Source of the DNA: Actinomycetes bacterium
Lineage (GTDB): Bacteria > Actinomycetota > Acidimicrobiia > Acidimicrobiales > RAAP-2
Length of the DNA stretch: 64,000 nucleotides
NCBI GenBank assembly: GCA_021791895.1
Contig: JAJYVS010000014.1
Span: 1-64,000 of the forward strand
Reading direction: 5' to 3'
The notes beneath the pieces were generated by a model, which saw only the letters and a list, made by a program, of their open reading frames with translations, was not told where the DNA came from and did not search any database. The position numbers were made by a program, and so were the translations under genes. Shown piece after piece: positions 48,921-58,367 of this stretch; position 1 is the stretch's first letter, and the number at the start of each line of letters is the position of its first letter.

Positions 48921-50288
48921 CTAGGAGAACGCCCGGTCCGACGCGGCGCAGGCGACGAAGCGCTCGGCCGCCGAGGGGTCACCGCCCAGGTGCACGTGCA
49001 GGTAGGTGGCGAGCAGGCGCGAGGTGGCCCAACCCTCGGTCCGGGTGCCGGAGCGCCCGACGAGCTCGAGCGCGCCGCCCGGGGGGTCGAGCGTCGAGTA
49101 GTGGTGCTCGTGGCCCCGCACGACCGTGCCCCGGGGCCCGATCGGGGTGTCGGCGCACAGGGTGGCCGTGCGGTAGCCGACGGTGACCCGGGAGCCGAGG
49201 GTGGCGGTGGCGGGGATGGCGCCGCACAGGGCGTGGCCGTCGAGGGAGCCGGCCAGCCAGAGCAGCCCGCCGCACTCGGCCCAGGTGGCGAGGCCGTCGC
49301 CGACCCGGTGGGCCACCTCGGCCCGCAGCGGGGCGTTGGCCTCGAGCTGCTCGGCGAAGACCTCGGGGAACCCGCCGCAGGCGTAGAGGCCCCGGACCCC
49401 GGCCGGCAGGGCGGGCTCGACGAGCGGGTCGAAGCCGACCAGCTCGGCCCCGGCCTCCTCCAGGCGCTCCAGGTTGTCGGGATAGGAGAAGGAGAAGGCC
49501 GGGCCGGCGACGACGGCGATCGGGACCGGCGTCGCCGAGGTGCGCTCGGCCGGAGGAACCGGGACGACCGGGACGGCCGGGGCGGCGCGGGCCAGCCGTT
49601 CGAGTGCCTCGAGGTCGACGCCGCGCCCGACCGCCTCGGCCAGGAGGTCGAGCGAGCCCGAGACCGCTGCCGGGTCCTCGACCACCGGCACCAGCCCGAG
49701 ATGGCGGTCCCGCCACGAGAGCGCCGGATCCCGCCGCAGCACCCCGAGCACCGGCACTTCGCCGGTGGCGAGCGCCTCGTTGAGGAGCGCCTCGTGGGTG
49801 TCGCTGCCCACCCGGTTCAAGACGACGCCGGCGAGCGGGCGGCCCCAGTTGGCGAGGAGGTGGTGGTGGTAGCCGTCGACGAGGGCCCGGACCGAGGCGC
49901 TCATCGAGGCGGCGTCCACCACCAGCACCACCGGGGCGTCGAGGAGGTGGGCGACCTCGGCCGTGCTCGCCTCCCCGGTCGACCCCACCCCGTCGAAGAG
50001 CCCCATCACCCCTTCGACCACCAGCACCTCGGCGCCGCTCGCCGCCTTGGCCGCGATGGGCGCCACGGCGTCGGGGCCGCACAGGAAGCTGTCGAGGTTT
50101 CGCCCGACCCTCCCGGTGGCCAGCTGGTGGTAGCCGGGGTCGATGAAGTCCGGCCCGACCTTGGCCGAGGCGACCCGCCGCCCCGCCCGGCGCCACGCGG
50201 CCATCAACCCGGTGGCGACGGTGGTCTTGCCCACCCCCGAGTGGGAGCCGGCGATGACGATCCGCGGCCCGAGCGTCGTGGTGCTCAC
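48921..50288 (-). CDS. cobB: CobB/CbiA, cobyrinate a,c-diamide synthase
   Basis: A 455-aa two-domain amidotransferase. The N-terminal dethiobiotin-synthetase-like ATP domain has IAGSHSGVGKTTVATG and VVEGVMGLFDG; the C-terminal class I GATase has LYACGGFPEVFAEQL and the nucleophile AECGGLLWLAGS. It amidates the a and c side chains from glutamine. The GTG at 50288 is chosen because homology begins at about VSTTTLGPRIVIAG; the longer frame is shadow. No riboswitch was found upstream. Confidence 0.95.
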   Translation of the reverse strand: MSTTTLGPRIVIAGSHSGVGKTTVATGLMAAWRRAGRRVASAKVGPDFIDPGYHQLATGRVGRNLDSFLCGPDAVAPIAAKAASGAEVLVVEGVMGLFDGVGSTGEASTAEVAHLLDAPVVLVVDAASMSASVRALVDGYHHHLLANWGRPLAGVVLNRVGSDTHEALLNEALATGEVPVLGVLRRDPALSWRDRHLGLVPVVEDPAAVSGSLDLLAEAVGRGVDLEALERLARAAPAVPVVPVPPAERTSATPVPIAVVAGPAFSFSYPDNLERLEEAGAELVGFDPLVEPALPAGVRGLYACGGFPEVFAEQLEANAPLRAEVAHRVGDGLATWAECGGLLWLAGSLDGHALCGAIPATATLGSRVTVGYRTATLCADTPIGPRGTVVRGHEHHYSTLDPPGGALELVGRSGTRTEGWATSRLLATYLHVHLGGDPSAAERFVACAASDRAFS

Positions 50289-50355
50289 CCCGGCCGCTCC
50301 GACATGGGCCCACGGTGCCACGGACCGGGCCGGGGCGTCGACCGGGCGGGGCCCG

Positions 50356-52941
50356 CTACTCGGTGCGCAAGAGGAGGGCGGTCGGGGTGGCCCCGGCGAG
50401 GCGGGCCGGGAACAGCGCGACCACGTTGGCGAGCACGAGGGTCCCGGCGGCGACCAGGACCACCTGGATCGCCGGGACGGTCGGGAGGGAGACGGCATCG
50501 ATGGCATGGGCGAAGGAGGTCCAGAGGGCCTGACCGAGGATGATCCCGAGCGGCAGGCCGACCACGACCCCCACCACCCCGGTGACCGACGCCTGCCATG
50601 AGATGACCGCCCCCAACTGGTGCTGGAGGAAGCCGATGGTCCGCATGACCGCCAGGTCGCGACGACGGCGACGGACCGAGGCCACCAGGATCAGACCGAG
50701 GGCGACCACCGCGCTGGCGGCCAGCGTCGAGGCCAGGATGGCCGGGGTCGCACCCATGGCCCGGTAATTGACGATCTCGGCCGGCTGCTGGACCGGCAGG
50801 ACCACGAAGTGCCCCCCGCCGGTGTTGGGGTCGGCGTCGATCACCTTGGACGTCGCATCGGCGATGCGCTGCAGGCTCGCCAGGCCGGCGACGGCCGTGA
50901 CCCCCCGACGGAGCCGCACCACCACGATCGACGGTCCGTTGTTGTTGGGGTCCGGGCTGGTCTGGGCCCGCAGGAACGCCGGAGGCTCCAGGCCCTGGGC
51001 GATGAGGGCGCCGGTCCCCATCGAGGGGTGCAGTGTGCCGCCCGAGCCCACGGCCGGGAACGTGGCCGTGCCGACGATCCGGAGCTTGGTCGGCGGGACG
51101 TAGATCGGGAAGTCCTTGGGGGAGCCGTAGGAGCCGATGACCGTGTCCCCGACCCGCTTGTGCAGCGCGGCCAAAGTGGCGCCGCCGAGCACGATCTGAT
51201 GGTCGTTCTCGATCCCGTGACCCGAGATGATGGGGGGCGAGACGCGGGGATTGGGCGAGCTGATCAAGATGGGCACGGTCTGGCCGTCGAACTGTGCGTC
51301 GGCTTCTCCGTAGCCGGTGAACGCCGAGACGAGCCGGTCGTGGGCGAGCAGGTTCGTCGCATACGGCGGGACGGTGCCGCCGCCCGCCTCCTCGATGGCG
51401 TAGTTCCAGTTCCATCCGTAGAGCCGGGGGCTGGAGACGAGCGTGTTGAGGCCGCTGGCGAAGGTGAGGGTGGTGACCACGACGGCGACGGCGAGGACCG
51501 CGCCGAGCAGTGCTGAGCCGACCGGCACAGTGTCGGACCCGCGGCCGCGCTCGAGTGCGAAGCGGATGCCGGCCACCGCCGGGGCCGGCATCCCGGCGCG
51601 GCCGGCCCAGGCGACGAGGCGCGAGGGGCGTTCGGACACGTCGTTCGGTCGGGCCCTCCGGCGGGCGACCACCAGCGCGAGCAGGAGCGCGGCGACACCG
51701 AGGACGACCACCAGGATGCCGACGCCCGCGCCGAGGACGGTCCAGTCGAAGGCGGGACCCGGTGACGGGTCGACATGGCGCACGGCACCGACCGGGGCCA
51801 GCGGCGAGAGGCCCACGCACAGCCCGGCGGCCAGGAGCGCGCCGGCGAGGATCGCGCCGAGCATCCCGATCAGCGTGTCCGCGGTCACCATGGCCCGGCT
51901 CGCCCCCAGGGCCCGCAGGACGAAGAGGTCGGCGGCGTTGCGGCGCAGCGCCCGGCTCATGGCCTGGCCCGCGATGAGCAGGGCCGCGAGCAGACAGATG
52001 CCGCCGAAGGCTCCGAGGGCGATCGACTCGGGCCTGATCGCCCGTTGTGCGGCGCCCTCGGCGACCGAGGTGACGTGGAAGGTGTAGAAGGAGCCGGCCG
52101 GCAGGGCATTGATGAGCTCGCGCTCCACCGCGGCGACGTCGCCGCTCCCGTGGTCGAGTCGCAGCGTGTAGACGCTGAATCCGGCCGCCTTGGCGGCGAC
52201 GGCCTCCTTGGTGAACGCCGGGGTGAAGATCACGTAGGTCGGGTACCGATCGACCGCATCGTTGACCACCGTGTTGTTCAGGGCCACGATGCCGACGATC
52301 TCAGCCGTGACCCGGAACGCCGGCGGGACCTTCTGTGGGTGGCCATTGGCGTCGGCCACTTGGGCGAAGGTGTAGGCCCCCATGGGGATGCGTTGGCCGA
52401 CGTGCCAGTGCAGAAGCGCCGCCGCCCGGGCAGTGACGGCGATCTCGTCGGGCCGTGACGGGTCGGGAAGGCGACCCTGGTCGGCGATGACCCCGTCCTG
52501 CGTGAAGAACTGCCCGTTGACGCTCCCGACCGTGACTACCTCGTTGTTCTGGAGCGGCGCGGGCAGATCCGCGACTCCGTTCTCGCCGAGGGGGGCGATG
52601 TACATCTCGGGGTAGGCGGCCACCCGGCGGACGTGGGGGAGGCGGGCCAGGTCGCGGGTGAGGATCGGCGAGTAGAGGTTGGTGTTGATCGAGGCAAACG
52701 ACGTCGCCCCCCCGCTCTGCTGGGGGCCGATCTGGAAGAACTGGATCTGCAGGTCTGAGGCACCCGAGGACGCCAGGTAGGACGGATATGCGCTCTGGGT
52801 GCGCCGGGCGCCGGCCATCGCCGCCATGCCCAGCCCTCCGACCAGGCCGATCAGGAGCGCGACGGTCAGGTAGTCGCCCCACCGGCGGCGAAGAGTGCGC
52901 CGGAACCGGAACCAGGCGACCTGGAGGACCTGACGGTTCAC
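50356..52941 (-). CDS. FtsX/MacB-like ABC transporter permease
   Basis: An 861-aa membrane protein with one N-terminal transmembrane helix (YLTVALLIGLVGGLGMAAMA), a large extracytoplasmic domain, a group of helices (about 310-470) and a second periplasmic domain followed by three C-terminal helices (FtsX-type). The layout is that of duplicated FtsX permeases. No ATPase gene is adjacent, which is unusual; the permease is an orphan between cobB and cobO. The GTG at 52941 (VNRQVLQVAWFRF) gives the expected N-terminus. Cargo unknown. Confidence 0.88.
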   Translation of the reverse strand: MNRQVLQVAWFRFRRTLRRRWGDYLTVALLIGLVGGLGMAAMAGARRTQSAYPSYLASSGASDLQIQFFQIGPQQSGGATSFASINTNLYSPILTRDLARLPHVRRVAAYPEMYIAPLGENGVADLPAPLQNNEVVTVGSVNGQFFTQDGVIADQGRLPDPSRPDEIAVTARAAALLHWHVGQRIPMGAYTFAQVADANGHPQKVPPAFRVTAEIVGIVALNNTVVNDAVDRYPTYVIFTPAFTKEAVAAKAAGFSVYTLRLDHGSGDVAAVERELINALPAGSFYTFHVTSVAEGAAQRAIRPESIALGAFGGICLLAALLIAGQAMSRALRRNAADLFVLRALGASRAMVTADTLIGMLGAILAGALLAAGLCVGLSPLAPVGAVRHVDPSPGPAFDWTVLGAGVGILVVVLGVAALLLALVVARRRARPNDVSERPSRLVAWAGRAGMPAPAVAGIRFALERGRGSDTVPVGSALLGAVLAVAVVVTTLTFASGLNTLVSSPRLYGWNWNYAIEEAGGGTVPPYATNLLAHDRLVSAFTGYGEADAQFDGQTVPILISSPNPRVSPPIISGHGIENDHQIVLGGATLAALHKRVGDTVIGSYGSPKDFPIYVPPTKLRIVGTATFPAVGSGGTLHPSMGTGALIAQGLEPPAFLRAQTSPDPNNNGPSIVVVRLRRGVTAVAGLASLQRIADATSKVIDADPNTGGGHFVVLPVQQPAEIVNYRAMGATPAILASTLAASAVVALGLILVASVRRRRRDLAVMRTIGFLQHQLGAVISWQASVTGVVGVVVGLPLGIILGQALWTSFAHAIDAVSLPTVPAIQVVLVAAGTLVLANVVALFPARLAGATPTALLLRTE

Positions 52942-53146
52942 GGAGCGGGCCGGGGATCGGGTCGTGGGTGCATGGGCGAGTGGGGTGGTCGAGGAAGGGG
53001 CCCCCCGACCCAACTGCGGCGTCGTCCATTGTGGACGGCCGGCCCGGCGGGGCCAAGGGTGCCTGTCCGGTTTCGGGCGTTGGTGCCAGCATCACCGCGG
53101 TCACCGGTTGTCCGTTGAGCGCCCCGGACCACGGCGACGCGCGTCG

Positions 53147-53671
53147 TCAGTACTCGATGCCCTTCTTGGCGCGAACCCCGCGGTCGAAGACGTGCTTGAC
53201 CTTGCGCATCTCGGTGACCGTGTCGGCCAGGTCGATCAGCTCCGGTGCGGCATTGCGCCCGGTGATGACGACGTTGGTCTTGGGGGCCCGTTCTCGGAGC
53301 CCGGCGACGACGTCGTCGACATCGACCCAGCCGTAGCTGACGGCATAGGTGAGCTCGTCGAGGATGAGCAGGTCGTAGTGGCCCGAGGCGAGCTTCTCCC
53401 TCGCGACCTGCCACGCGTGACGACCTTTGGCCGCGGTCTCGTCGAGGTCGGTCGACTCCCAGGTGAAGCCGTCACCCAGGGTGTGCCACTCGATCTCGAG
53501 GTGGTCGGCCAACTTGCGTTCCCCCGTCTTCCACTTGCCGCCCTTCACGAACTGGACGACGCCGACTTGCCAACCCCGCGCCCAACCCCGGGCCATGACG
53601 CCGAAGGCGGCCGACGACTTGCCCTTCCCGTCTCCGGTGTTGAGGAGCACGATCGACTCGTCGCGGGGCAC
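53147..53671 (-). CDS. cobO: CobO, corrinoid adenosyltransferase (CobA/BtuR type)
   Basis: A 174-aa ATP:cob(I)alamin adenosyltransferase: the P-loop NTGDGKGKSSAAFG and DLLILDELTYAVSYGW are diagnostic, along with VVITGRNAAPELIDLADTVTEM. It attaches the adenosyl group to cobyrinate a,c-diamide. The GTG at 53671 is the first in-frame start. It lies close to cobB but is separated by the FtsX-like gene. Confidence 0.96.
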   Translation of the reverse strand: MPRDESIVLLNTGDGKGKSSAAFGVMARGWARGWQVGVVQFVKGGKWKTGERKLADHLEIEWHTLGDGFTWESTDLDETAAKGRHAWQVAREKLASGHYDLLILDELTYAVSYGWVDVDDVVAGLRERAPKTNVVITGRNAAPELIDLADTVTEMRKVKHVFDRGVRAKKGIEY

Positions 53672-53928
53672 CGCGGGTCACGCTACCGCCGCGCTTCGCG
53701 GGCCGCCCGAGGGTCGTGGGTCCGCTTGAATCGGCCAGGCGTTGACTCGGACATCCGAGCCGGACCCTGAGCGAACTTCCTGGCAAGGTCCTGCTCTGGG
53801 ACTCCTTGGCAGAAGCGAAGGGGCCAGGGGCGAGCGGCCTCCGACGGGGGGTGAGCCCGGTCGCTCGCCGAAAGATTCCCCACCGCCCGGAAGACGGCCA
53901 CCTGTCCGCTCGAGTCGGCGATGCGGCG
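53672..53928. other. Intergenic region upstream of cobO
   Basis: About 257 bp. A minus-strand frame at 53683-53901 has no recognisable protein features. I searched for a B12-riboswitch core on the minus strand and found none. It presumably contains the cobO promoter. Confidence 0.4.
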
Positions 53929-54843
53929 CTACGCCGCGCTGACCAGGTCGAAGGTTCCGCCACCGCCCTTCTTGTGGTTGCCGTTGCCGACGATCACCAC
54001 TTTGCCCCCGGAGGTGACCGGGGTCTCGTATCCGTAGAGGTAGAGGGGGTGTCCGTTGAAGGTCACTTGCAACTCGCCTCCGGCCAGTCGGTGGGTCCCC
54101 ACCGCGCCTGCCTTCAGCAGTGCCGAGACCCCCGGAGTACCGCTCGTGAGAAGGGGAGGCCAGGTCACGGCGCACGAGCCGGTACAGCCGTTCTTGGCCG
54201 TGTCGCGGTAGACCGGTACCGCCTGCCAGCCGCCCCCGGTCAGCATCGAGACCGCCAAGACCCGCTTGCCGCTGGGCAGCGTGGTGGTCGTGAGCATCGG
54301 CGTCCAGGCGGTGGCGGTTCCCTTCGGCGACACCAGGTACCAGATCCCGTGCCACGGCGGCAGTCCGGGTTCGTCCCATCCCTCGCCGGTGATCTGACCG
54401 GGCCCGCTGTCGAACAGGTAGAGCGGGTGGCCCCCGTAGGTCACCTGGTCGCCGACGCCGGGCCTCGAGACCGACCCGAGAAGGCTTTGGTGTACCCCTT
54501 TGCCGGCGATGGGTTGGCCGGTGGTCGTCACCGCTGGCCACTCCGCGGTCTGGTCCCCCTCGGGCCCAGTGCACGAGCCTGGCCCAGGGAACCCCGGCAG
54601 CGATTGCACCGTCGTCGTGCAGCCGAAGTTCTGTCCGGCATCGCTGGTGATGAAGTAGACGGTGTAGCCGGCGTACTGGCCCGAACCGACGACCAGGATC
54701 TTGCCAAAGGGGCTCGGTGCCGTGGCGATCACCGTTCCGGTGCCCGACGTCGATGCCGCCTGGGCCGTTCCGGGTACGAGCAACCCGACCGCCCAGAGCA
54801 CCGCCACCGACGCAACGCCACGAAGCCTTCGCAACACGCTCAC
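53929..54843 (-). CDS. Secreted protein with COG4315-type repeats
   Basis: A 304-aa secreted protein with a Sec signal (LWAVGLLVPGTAQAAS). The mature part contains two copies of the short Lipoprotein_15/COG4315 repeat, recognisable by HPLYLFDSGPGQITGEGW and HPLYLYGYE, each preceded by a GSC/CxGSC-like segment (TGSCAVTWPPLL). The family is common in actinobacteria and has no known biochemical role. The GTG at 54843 is chosen for its signal peptide; 9 extra codons are possible. It is divergent from the riboswitch-led cobalamin operon. Confidence 0.82.
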   Translation of the reverse strand: MSVLRRLRGVASVAVLWAVGLLVPGTAQAASTSGTGTVIATAPSPFGKILVVGSGQYAGYTVYFITSDAGQNFGCTTTVQSLPGFPGPGSCTGPEGDQTAEWPAVTTTGQPIAGKGVHQSLLGSVSRPGVGDQVTYGGHPLYLFDSGPGQITGEGWDEPGLPPWHGIWYLVSPKGTATAWTPMLTTTTLPSGKRVLAVSMLTGGGWQAVPVYRDTAKNGCTGSCAVTWPPLLTSGTPGVSALLKAGAVGTHRLAGGELQVTFNGHPLYLYGYETPVTSGGKVVIVGNGNHKKGGGGTFDLVSAA

Positions 54844-55020
54844 CCCCGCCAAGTCGGGTGCGGTCCGCACCTGTCGACAAGGTAAGGGGCCCTGGTGAGC
54901 ACCTCAAGGAGGCGCTCACCACTTCGCTTGTGGTAGCAGCACGACCTCTCGGTGCGCAGTCCCACGAAGACCGCCCACTGCCCGAGGGGCTGTGCACCCC
55001 GAGCACCGCGACCGCCGCCC

Positions 55021-55140
55021 CGGGTACGCTTCGGACGCGGTCCGGGGAACCCGGTGCGAGTCCGGGACTGTCCCGCAACTGTGACCGCTCGGCCCCGACG
55101 TTCCCGGAGCCGGGCGGAAGCCAGGAACCCGCCGCCACCG
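55021..55140 (+). ncRNA. Cobalamin (B12) riboswitch
   Basis: The conserved core is visible in order: GGGAACC (55044-), GGTGCGAGTCC (55053-55063), then CCCGCAACTGTGA (55072-55084, the B12-box-like J6/3-L region) and the 3' GCCAGGAACCCGCC (55120-55133). It ends about 40 nt before the cobU TTG. In other bacteria this RNA represses when adenosylcobalamin is abundant, here probably by occluding the GAGGA upstream of cobU. Exact ends are approximate. Confidence 0.9.
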
Positions 55141-55178
55141 ATCGGTCCGCCGTGACCGAGTGAGACGCGAGGACGTCG

Positions 55179-55721
55179 TTGAACGCACAGATCACCCTGG
55201 TGCTCGGGGGGGCACGATCGGGCAAGTCGGCCGTAGCGGAGCGGCTCGCCGCCTCCTTCGCGTCCCCTGGGTCTCCGGTCGTCTACGTGGCCACCGGCCC
55301 CTCCCCAAGCGACGATGCCGACTGGGCCGCCCGGGTGGCCGCGCACCGGGCCCGGAGACCGGCCGCCTGGAGCACCGTCGAGGTCGGGCCGGGCGGCGAT
55401 CTCGACGCGGCCCTGGCGTCGGCGAGCGGTCCGGTGCTCGTCGACTCCCTCGGCACCTGGGTCACCGGCCTGGCGGGCTTCGGCGCCGACGGTGGCCCGG
55501 CGGCGGCCCTGTGCGACCGGTTGGTGGCCCGCCGCGCCTCGGGCTCCCCGACCGTCGTCGTCTCCGAGGAGGTGGGGATGAGCGTCCACCCGGAGAGCCC
55601 GCTCGGCCGGGACTTCCGCGATGCGCTCGGCGATCTCAACCAGGACGTCGCCCGCGTCGCCGACGTCGTCCAGCTCGTGGTGGCGGGCCGCGTGCTCACC
55701 CTGGGCCCGGCGCACCCGTGA
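55179..55721 (+). CDS. cobU: CobU/CobP, adenosylcobinamide kinase/guanylyltransferase
   Basis: A 180-aa P-loop protein: LVLGGARSGKSAVAERLA, YVATGPSPSDDADWAARVAAH, LVDSLGTWV and VVVSEEVGMSVHPESPLGRDFRDALG are the family motifs. It phosphorylates and then GMP-activates adenosylcobinamide. The TTG start has GAGGA upstream and is the first codon after the riboswitch. It overlaps cobS by 4 bp. Confidence 0.94.
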   Translation: MNAQITLVLGGARSGKSAVAERLAASFASPGSPVVYVATGPSPSDDADWAARVAAHRARRPAAWSTVEVGPGGDLDAALASASGPVLVDSLGTWVTGLAGFGADGGPAAALCDRLVARRASGSPTVVVSEEVGMSVHPESPLGRDFRDALGDLNQDVARVADVVQLVVAGRVLTLGPAHP

Positions 55722-56446
55722 GCAGCGCCCGCGCGGCCCTGGCGTTCCTCACCCCGATCGGGGGCGCCGCCGCGCCCACGCCGAGCGCGTTCGGATGGTT
55801 CCCGGCCCTCGGCGCGGCGATCGGCGCCGTGCTCGGGCTGCTCTGGTGGGCCGCCGCCCGGGCCTTCCCTTCCCCGGTGGCCGCCGCCATCGTGGTGGCC
55901 GCCGATCTCGGGATCACCGGCCTCCTGCACATCGACGGGCTGCTCGACTCGGCCGACGGGTTGCTGGCACCGCTCGACCGGGACCGGCGCCTGGCGGTGA
56001 TGAGCGAGCCGTCGGTCGGGGCCTTCGGGGTCGCGGTCGCCGGGGTGGTCCTCGTGGCGAGGTTCGCCGCACTCAGCGCGCTCTCGCCCTCGATCGTCTT
56101 GCTCACCGGCATCTGGTGCGGCTCGCGGGCCGTGATGGCGGTCGCCCCGTCGTGTCTTCCCTACGCCCGGGGTGACACCGGCGGGCTGGCGTCGGCGTTC
56201 CTGTCGGGACGTCGCCGCGCGCCGGCCCTCGTCGCCGCGGGGAGCGGGCTGGCCGGCCTGCTCGTCGCCACGATGTTCTGGCGGCCGCTCGGTGGCGCCG
56301 TGGCCGCGGCGTCGGGCGTGCTCGCCGCCTCGGCGGTCCTGTGGCTCGCGCACCGGCGGATCGGCGGGTTCACCGGCGACGTCCTCGGGGCGGCCGGCGT
56401 GACCTTCGAGACCGTCGCGCTCGTGGTGGCGGCGGCGAAGTGGTAG
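55718..56446 (+). CDS. cobS: CobS, adenosylcobinamide-GDP ribazoletransferase
   Basis: A 242-aa polytopic membrane protein. GLLHIDGLLDSADGLLAPLDRDRRLAVM is the conserved catalytic D-x-x-D-x-x-D-like region, with typical flanking helices. It joins alpha-ribazole to cobinamide-GDP at the membrane. The GTG overlaps the cobU stop (GTGA). No cobT is in the window, so alpha-ribazole synthesis must be encoded elsewhere. Confidence 0.93.
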   Translation: MSSARAALAFLTPIGGAAAPTPSAFGWFPALGAAIGAVLGLLWWAAARAFPSPVAAAIVVAADLGITGLLHIDGLLDSADGLLAPLDRDRRLAVMSEPSVGAFGVAVAGVVLVARFAALSALSPSIVLLTGIWCGSRAVMAVAPSCLPYARGDTGGLASAFLSGRRRAPALVAAGSGLAGLLVATMFWRPLGGAVAAASGVLAASAVLWLAHRRIGGFTGDVLGAAGVTFETVALVVAAAKW

Positions 56447-57393
56447 GCACCGCCTTCGGCGGCCGGGCCGGCATGGTCGCCCTCGGCCTCGCCATCGATC
56501 GCCTCGTGGGCGAGCCCCCCGACCGGCTCCACCCGGTGGCCCGGTTCGGGTCGGCCATGGAGCGACTCGAGCGGCGGCTGTGGGCCGACCGGCGCGCCGC
56601 CGGGTGCACCTACGCGGCCGTGGGCGTCGGGGGAGCGGTGGCCGCCGGGGCCGGGTGCCGACGCCTGGTCCGCGACTCGGCGGCACTCTGCCTCGCCGTC
56701 GCGTCGTGCAGCGCGTCGAAGGCGCTCATCGACGCGGGCGAACAGGTCGCCTCGGCCCTCGCGTCCTCCGACCTCGACGCGGCCCGGGCTGCCTTGCCGA
56801 CGCTGGTCGGCCGGGACGTGGCCGGGCTCGACGAGAAGGAGATCGCCCGCGCCGTCGTCGAGTCCTTGGCCGAGAACCTCTCCGACGCGGTCGTGGCCAC
56901 CGCCCTGTGGGGGCTCGTCGCCGGCGCCCCCGGCGCGCTCGGGCATCGGGCCGCCAACACCCTGGACGCGATGGTGGGCCATCGCTCGGCGCGCCACGCG
57001 CGCTTCGGATGGGCCTCGGCCCGCCTCGACGACGCGCTCGGCTGGCCGGCCGCCCGGCTCAGTGCGCTCCTCGTCGCGGCGGCGACGCCCGGACGCGCCG
57101 GTGAGATCTGGCGGATCTGGCACGCAGAGGCCGGCGCCCACCCGTCCCCCAACGCGGGCGTGGTCGAGGGCGCCTTCGCCGCGGCCCTCGAGATCACCCT
57201 CGGGGGGACGAACCGCTACGGCGGCCGGGAGGAGGTCCGCCCGAGCCTCGGGGACGGGCGTCCCCCGGAGCCGGCCGACATCGTCCGGGCGGTCGCGCTG
57301 GTCCGGCGGGTGGTCGGTGTCCTCGAGCTCGCGCTCTTCGCCATCTGGGCGCTGTCGGTGGCGTTCGGGCGGGGCCGGGGGAGCCGACGATGA
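56440..57393 (+). CDS. cobD: CobD/CbiB, adenosylcobinamide-phosphate synthase
   Basis: A 317-aa membrane protein. GLAIDRLVGEPPDRLHPVARFG (N-terminal motif), RDVAGLDEKEIARAVVESLAENLSDAVVATALW and the NTLDAMVGHR region are the family's diagnostic blocks. It links aminopropanol (phosphate) to cobyric acid. The GTG at 56440 overlaps the last codons of cobS. Confidence 0.93.
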   Translation: MVGTAFGGRAGMVALGLAIDRLVGEPPDRLHPVARFGSAMERLERRLWADRRAAGCTYAAVGVGGAVAAGAGCRRLVRDSAALCLAVASCSASKALIDAGEQVASALASSDLDAARAALPTLVGRDVAGLDEKEIARAVVESLAENLSDAVVATALWGLVAGAPGALGHRAANTLDAMVGHRSARHARFGWASARLDDALGWPAARLSALLVAAATPGRAGEIWRIWHAEAGAHPSPNAGVVEGAFAAALEITLGGTNRYGGREEVRPSLGDGRPPEPADIVRAVALVRRVVGVLELALFAIWALSVAFGRGRGSRR

Positions 57394-58367
57394 GCCTGCC
57401 CGAACCGGGGGAGCACGGCGGCGACGCCCGGCTGGTCGCGTCGTCGCTCGGGCTGGACCCCGGCTCGGTGCTGGACCTGTCGGTGAGCCTGAACCCGTTC
57501 GCACCCGATCTCGCCCCGGTGGTCGGGCGCCACCTGGCGACCACCCTCGGCCGTTACCCCGACCGGCTCGACCTCGAACGGGCGCGCGCCGGGCTCGCCG
57601 CGGTCCTCTCGGTCGATCCGGCCCGGGTGCTCGTGACCAACGGCGGCGCCGAGGCCATCGCCCTGGTGGCCGCCGAGCTCGAGCGGGGCTGGGTCGAAGA
57701 ACCCGAGTTCTCCCTCTACGCCCGCCACCTGGCCGCACTCGAGGGGTCGGCCCCGAGGTTCCGGTCCGACCCGCACAACCCGAGCGGTCGTCTGGCGGCC
57801 CACGACGAGCGGGCCGAGGTCTGGGACGAGGCGTTCTATCCCCTGAGCACCGGGCGTTGGAGCGCCCCGGGGCGGCACCGGTCCTCGGTGGTCCTCGGCT
57901 CGTTGACCAAGGTGCTGGCCTGCCCGGGGTTGCGGGTCGGCTACGTCGTCGTCCCCCCCGACGACGGCGCCGCGCTCGGCCGGCCCGGGCTCATGGCCCG
58001 GCTCGAACGCCGCCAGCCGGCGTGGTCGGTCTCGCCGCTCGCGCTCGCGTGCCTGCCCGAGCTCCTCGAGCTCGCCGACGTCACCGACTGGGCGCCGCGG
58101 ATCGCCGCGGCCCGTCGCGACCTCGTGTCGGTCCTGCGCGCGCACGGCTACGAGCCCTCACCCTCCGACGCCAACTTCGTGCTGGTGCCGGGGGCGGCCG
58201 GGCTGCGGAGCGACCTCGCCGGTGAGGGTGTGGTGGTTCGGGACTGCGCCTCGTTCGGCCTGCCCGACCAGGTGCGGATCGCGGTGCCCGACGAGGGCGG
58301 CCTCGAGCGTCTCGATCGGGCGCTTTCGACCCGAGCCGACGGGCACCCGGTGGGCTCGACCCGATGA
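57390..58367 (+). CDS. cobC: CobC, threonine-phosphate decarboxylase-like PLP enzyme
   Basis: A 325-aa class I/II aminotransferase-fold enzyme. SLNPFAPDLAP, the VTNGGAEAIALVAAEL cofactor loop, and LGSLTKVLACPGLRVGYVV with the PLP lysine are visible. In cobalamin operons this protein makes aminopropanol phosphate from L-threonine phosphate. It is shorter than typical (about 350-360 aa) in the middle region between the N- and C-lobes. The ATG overlaps the cobD stop (ATGA). Confidence 0.87.
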   Translation: MSLPEPGEHGGDARLVASSLGLDPGSVLDLSVSLNPFAPDLAPVVGRHLATTLGRYPDRLDLERARAGLAAVLSVDPARVLVTNGGAEAIALVAAELERGWVEEPEFSLYARHLAALEGSAPRFRSDPHNPSGRLAAHDERAEVWDEAFYPLSTGRWSAPGRHRSSVVLGSLTKVLACPGLRVGYVVVPPDDGAALGRPGLMARLERRQPAWSVSPLALACLPELLELADVTDWAPRIAAARRDLVSVLRAHGYEPSPSDANFVLVPGAAGLRSDLAGEGVVVRDCASFGLPDQVRIAVPDEGGLERLDRALSTRADGHPVGSTR

